Assembly (NCBI GenBank): GCA_034698045.1
Contig: JAQGAU010000001.1
Coordinates: 1-64,000, forward strand
DNA from: Paramacrobiotus richtersi
Taxonomy: Eukaryota > Tardigrada > Eutardigrada > Parachela > Macrobiotidae
Direction: 5' to 3'
Length of the DNA stretch: 64,000 bases
A program made the position numbers and the translations under genes. The notes under the pieces were generated by a model. It saw only the letters and a program-made list of their open reading frames with translations. It did no database searches and had not been told where the DNA came from. Below, in pieces: positions 60,964 through 64,000 of this stretch (positions are counted from its first letter, which is position 1; every line of letters begins with the position of its first letter).

Positions 60964-62627
60964 TGTTGCCGTACGTTGACACGATCGCTACGAAACTGCA
61001 TGTCAAACGGTATAGTTTCTAACTACTCCGTTAAATTAACAAACCATGAATGGCAAAAAAAAGATCCTTTGAAGAACCGGTAGTTGTACGATGTTCACAA
61101 CGTAACAGAGGCAACTTGCGTCTGTCCATTAAACTGTGCCAATGAAGGAGGTCATTCCTGGACTATAAAGCGATTTGCTGGGAACCGCATGAGAATGCTA
61201 GGTAGGCGCATATGAACAGCAGATAGTCAGCATCTGGTATAAGCTTCCAAACCTGTTCATAGAATGTCAAGTATCCATGGCCGTATGTGGAGATATTCAT
61301 CTGGACGATATGTGGACCCAGGGGTACTCCGATCAAACTGAACGACAATCGAAAAGCGCTTGTTCAGCAAGTTTAGTAATGCACAATGGCAGACTCATGT
61401 TCTTCCCACGATTCAGCTGGATCGTGTGTTTTGCAAAGGATATCTCGTGATGCGGTTACGCCATATGTGTACTTATGAAAGTCATACATGTACATTCAGT
61501 AACTGCAGACTATAACAACATTATTGCGTCATTTGTTGCATAGAAATGGCACCGCAACATGGGCAAGATTCACTTTGATCCAGCCAGAATGTTTCCAATT
61601 TTCCTTTTTTCGTGTGAAAACTGCAATAATTAACATTAATTTGCGGGTAGCTCGTCATGGAAGTCAGGAAAAAGCTGCAAATTGTACTGCAGAAAGCAGA
61701 GCAAAAAACATTCGGTTGTGCATAACTCTATGACGGTGTTTGATTTTGGTTCATTGGTTTTAATCTGAATAGCCGGTATGCACGTCCACGGTGCTTACTG
61801 TACACCCTGTACTCGTAAACTGCATTATCATGCCAGGATGCAGAAAGAAAAACGTTGTTTAACAAAATGAATATAACCGTTACATTATAACGTCAGGATT
61901 GCGCTTGAAAAAACCATCAATTAATGGCGACGGAGCAACACATCTAGTCCAACGTGGCGGTACGTAGATTCATTTTTCATACAGAGTGAGAGCTAACGTT
62001 AAGTTGCGAGCGTTCAGTACTCTGCACATTCTCGAAGGTATTTCAGTTCCTGCTACATACTAAATACTACATAATAATTATAGTAGGTGCCTCATATGAA
62101 CATGATACGGATCCGTACGATAATCGGTGGTTGACCCAAATAACCAATTTTTGGATCCTTGTGCGTATCTGTCTGTGCTAATTAACCTTGATAGTAAAAC
62201 TGTCAAAAGAATTCAACGAACGGAACTTTCCCAACAGCTGCAAAATTGCCCTTTTGATAATAAACACATGTTTTCCATCATTTCCCACCGGAATACCACT
62301 TCCTCTGTAACCCACGTGTTCCAAGATCGAGTTTTTCACACGATGGTGCAGACCACACCATTTTAAGTCAAGACCGGCGCAACAGTCAGTTCTACGGACA
62401 CCGTGACTTTAGCTGCAGTTTTGTTCGAGGCGGTCGCCTGATCACGAGCCAGACAATTTTTATTTGTTTTCGTCACTTTACAAAGCTATTCAGCTATCGC
62501 GCATCATTCCCTGCCTATAGGCAACATCTTGCCAAGATGTGTCGCTAAGCAAAAAAAACGATCAGCTTCCGAAAAACCAGCCAGATCAGAACGAGCTGTC
62601 TATGTTACATTTGCAAGAAGGTCTCGA
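60964..62627. other. Intergenic between RGC-D start and RGC-E stop
   Basis: About 1.66 kb, the longest gap in the class-2 array. It contains one suggestive minus-strand frame (61163-61348, listed separately). No repeats or RNA genes were recognised. Confidence 0.4.
61163..61348 (-). other. Orphan open frame, possible receptor ectodomain exon remnant
   Basis: The minus strand reads IGVPLGPHIVQMNISTYGHG, then YLTFYEQVW, then a stop. The layout (a V-x-x-G-P-H/M-W start, then an aromatic-Gly stretch) loosely recalls the opening of the class-1 ectodomain (IMVYGMWKPP..YTAPGFELA). No membrane, kinase or cyclase exons follow on this strand before RGC-D. It could be a leftover first exon of another receptor cyclase type, or chance. 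I do not claim a gene. Confidence 0.2.
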
Positions 62628-64000
62628 TTATCCATCAGCTCCTTTTGACTGGTGAAGCCAAAATGTTTCCATTGATCCTTTTCCCTGGAAAAGGATAGAT
62701 GTACCGTACCACCACATTTTCTACAGTCGCCGATGCGTACAGTTTTAGTGTTTAGCTGACCTTTAGAGTCACCTGCCCTCGAGATTCGAACTCGAAACGA
62801 TTATCGCGACTGGCCAGGATCTCCGTAGGCTTTCCCACATGAATCCTTCCAGCTGTAATACACGAACAGCATGCAAAAATGTAAAATCTGCCATAACTGA
62901 TTCGCATATCATACCTTCACCGTTAGTCTCCATGCGACTTGCCGTATTGACGGTATCACCGAATCTGTAAGTACGGCACAAGAAAAAAGTCTGGACGATA
63001 AATTTCTGAACTGCAACACATTGGCTTCATACAAGCAGTATCGAGGCATCCTACTTCCAATAACTGCCGTCACTACCGGTCCGGAATGGATCCCAACCCG
63101 GTTTCGGATAACTAAATGCGAATCCTCTGATACTGGGATCTGGAGGTTTTTGGAAATCTTGAGCAACTGTAGTGCAAGAAGGCATATTTGTACGGCATGA
63201 TCAGCGCCGTTACGAATCGGTACACCACTCGAAGCCTTCGAACATTGTGAACCGATTAATTTATGCACATCCTCTGCAAGGAAGTTCCTGGACTTACCAT
63301 ATAGGAATCGTTAATTGTCTCCACTTTGTATGCATCATACAATCCAAACGCATTATCATACGCAGAATAAACCGTATTCAGTATCGTAACCAATTGCCAC
63401 GGTGTACATTGTACTGCAAGCTCGGAAAATATCGGAATATCGCTGAACATAACCGAGACCGAGTCGAACGATTCTGGGTCGATCGATTTCTTTTCGCGCA
63501 GTTGGTTAACAACAGATCTATACCAAAAAACGCCGGTTACAGCTTTCGAACAAGTACTTCAGCTATAAATGTTAAGGTCATACTGAGGAAGCATTTCCAG
63601 TAACAGCTGATCCACTTTGACCTTTTCGTGGACAAGGTCCTTGGTTTTCTCCTGCACTTTGACCTCGAGTTCGTGCATCTGGTTGTCCATTGCTTGGATA
63701 ACATACTGCACAATATTTTTGGATGGTTTGATTTGGAGGAATTTCTTTTTGACATCGTTCAAGCTTGGGCAATGCGATTCAGTGGCGGTTCTGCATTCGT
63801 CAGTTAGTTGTTTCCAGTGTTTCACTTTACTGTTCTTTTGATCGGTGGGGTTACCTAGTACGCCAAGAAAATCAGCATAATGCCACAGAATCTATTTTGC
63901 AAAAAAGCCTACCTTGTAGTTCATTTTCATTGTTCAGAGACAGAAACTGACTTATTTTGCCCAGACTCTGCACATCTTTCACTCGCATCTGGGCCACAGA
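62628..64000 (-). CDS. RGC-E: class-2 receptor guanylyl cyclase, C-terminal part (cut by window end)
   Basis: The C-terminal portion of another RGC-C/D-type receptor; its ectodomain lies beyond the window. Visible in order: end of the kinase homology domain (MRVKDVQSLGKISQFLSL, 64000 to about 63915), the kinase-tail and signalling helix (WKQLTDECRTATESHCPSL; EKVKVDQLLLEMLPQYD, about 63825-63580) and the cyclase domain (about 63520-62628) with VMFSDIPIF, VETINDSYM, MPRYCLY and FGDTVNTASRMETNGE. The last exon ends GKGSMETFWLHQSKGADG at 62628. Metal and guanine-binding residues are intact. Confidence 0.85.

Overview
The window is animal nuclear DNA. Genes are split into many short exons with mostly short (about 50-100 base) GT-AG introns, and the proteins are metazoan: receptor guanylyl cyclases, BTB-Kelch-like proteins and a CREB-type bZIP. 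The compact introns, mid-range base composition and large local amplification of receptor cyclases suggest a small-genome invertebrate. My best guess is a tardigrade (Hypsibius/Ramazzottius-like), but this is inference.

Layout. (1) 1-1462: non-coding flank. (2) 1463-27125: four paralogous class-1 receptor guanylyl cyclases, two on the minus strand (RGC1, RGC2) and two on the plus strand (RGC3, RGC4), with RGC2 and RGC3 head to head. They share one exon plan (22 exons; 21 in RGC4) and an ANF-receptor-like ectodomain. All four have lost the first metal-binding aspartate of the cyclase domain. (3) 27581-32975: RGC-A, first of a second, clearly different class of receptor cyclases that keep the full metal and guanine-binding set. 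(4) 34120-42230: two tandem BTB-Kelch-like genes (K1, K2) separated by a 2.77-kb inverted-repeat DNA transposon, with a 153-base hAT-type MITE at the 5' end of K1. (5) 42602-42967: an intronless, bZIP-only CREB/ICER-like gene inside a segment flanked by 9-base direct repeats. (6) 44113-64000: four more class-2 cyclases on the minus strand (RGC-B, -C, -D and the partial RGC-E).

How it may fit together. Receptor cyclases work as dimers: a ligand-binding ectodomain, one membrane pass, a kinase homology domain and a coiled coil control a paired cyclase domain that makes cGMP. The window therefore holds a set of predicted catalytically impaired receptors beside a set of predicted competent ones. 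Whether the impaired ones act as decoys, as dimer partners (as in soluble guanylyl cyclase or the two halves of adenylyl cyclase), or as non-enzymatic receptors cannot be read from sequence. The neighbouring bZIP-only protein resembles the cAMP-responsive repressor ICER in build. Four non-autonomous DNA elements (hAT-like, piggyBac-like, a TA-flanked long-TIR element and a foldback) show repeated transposon activity here.
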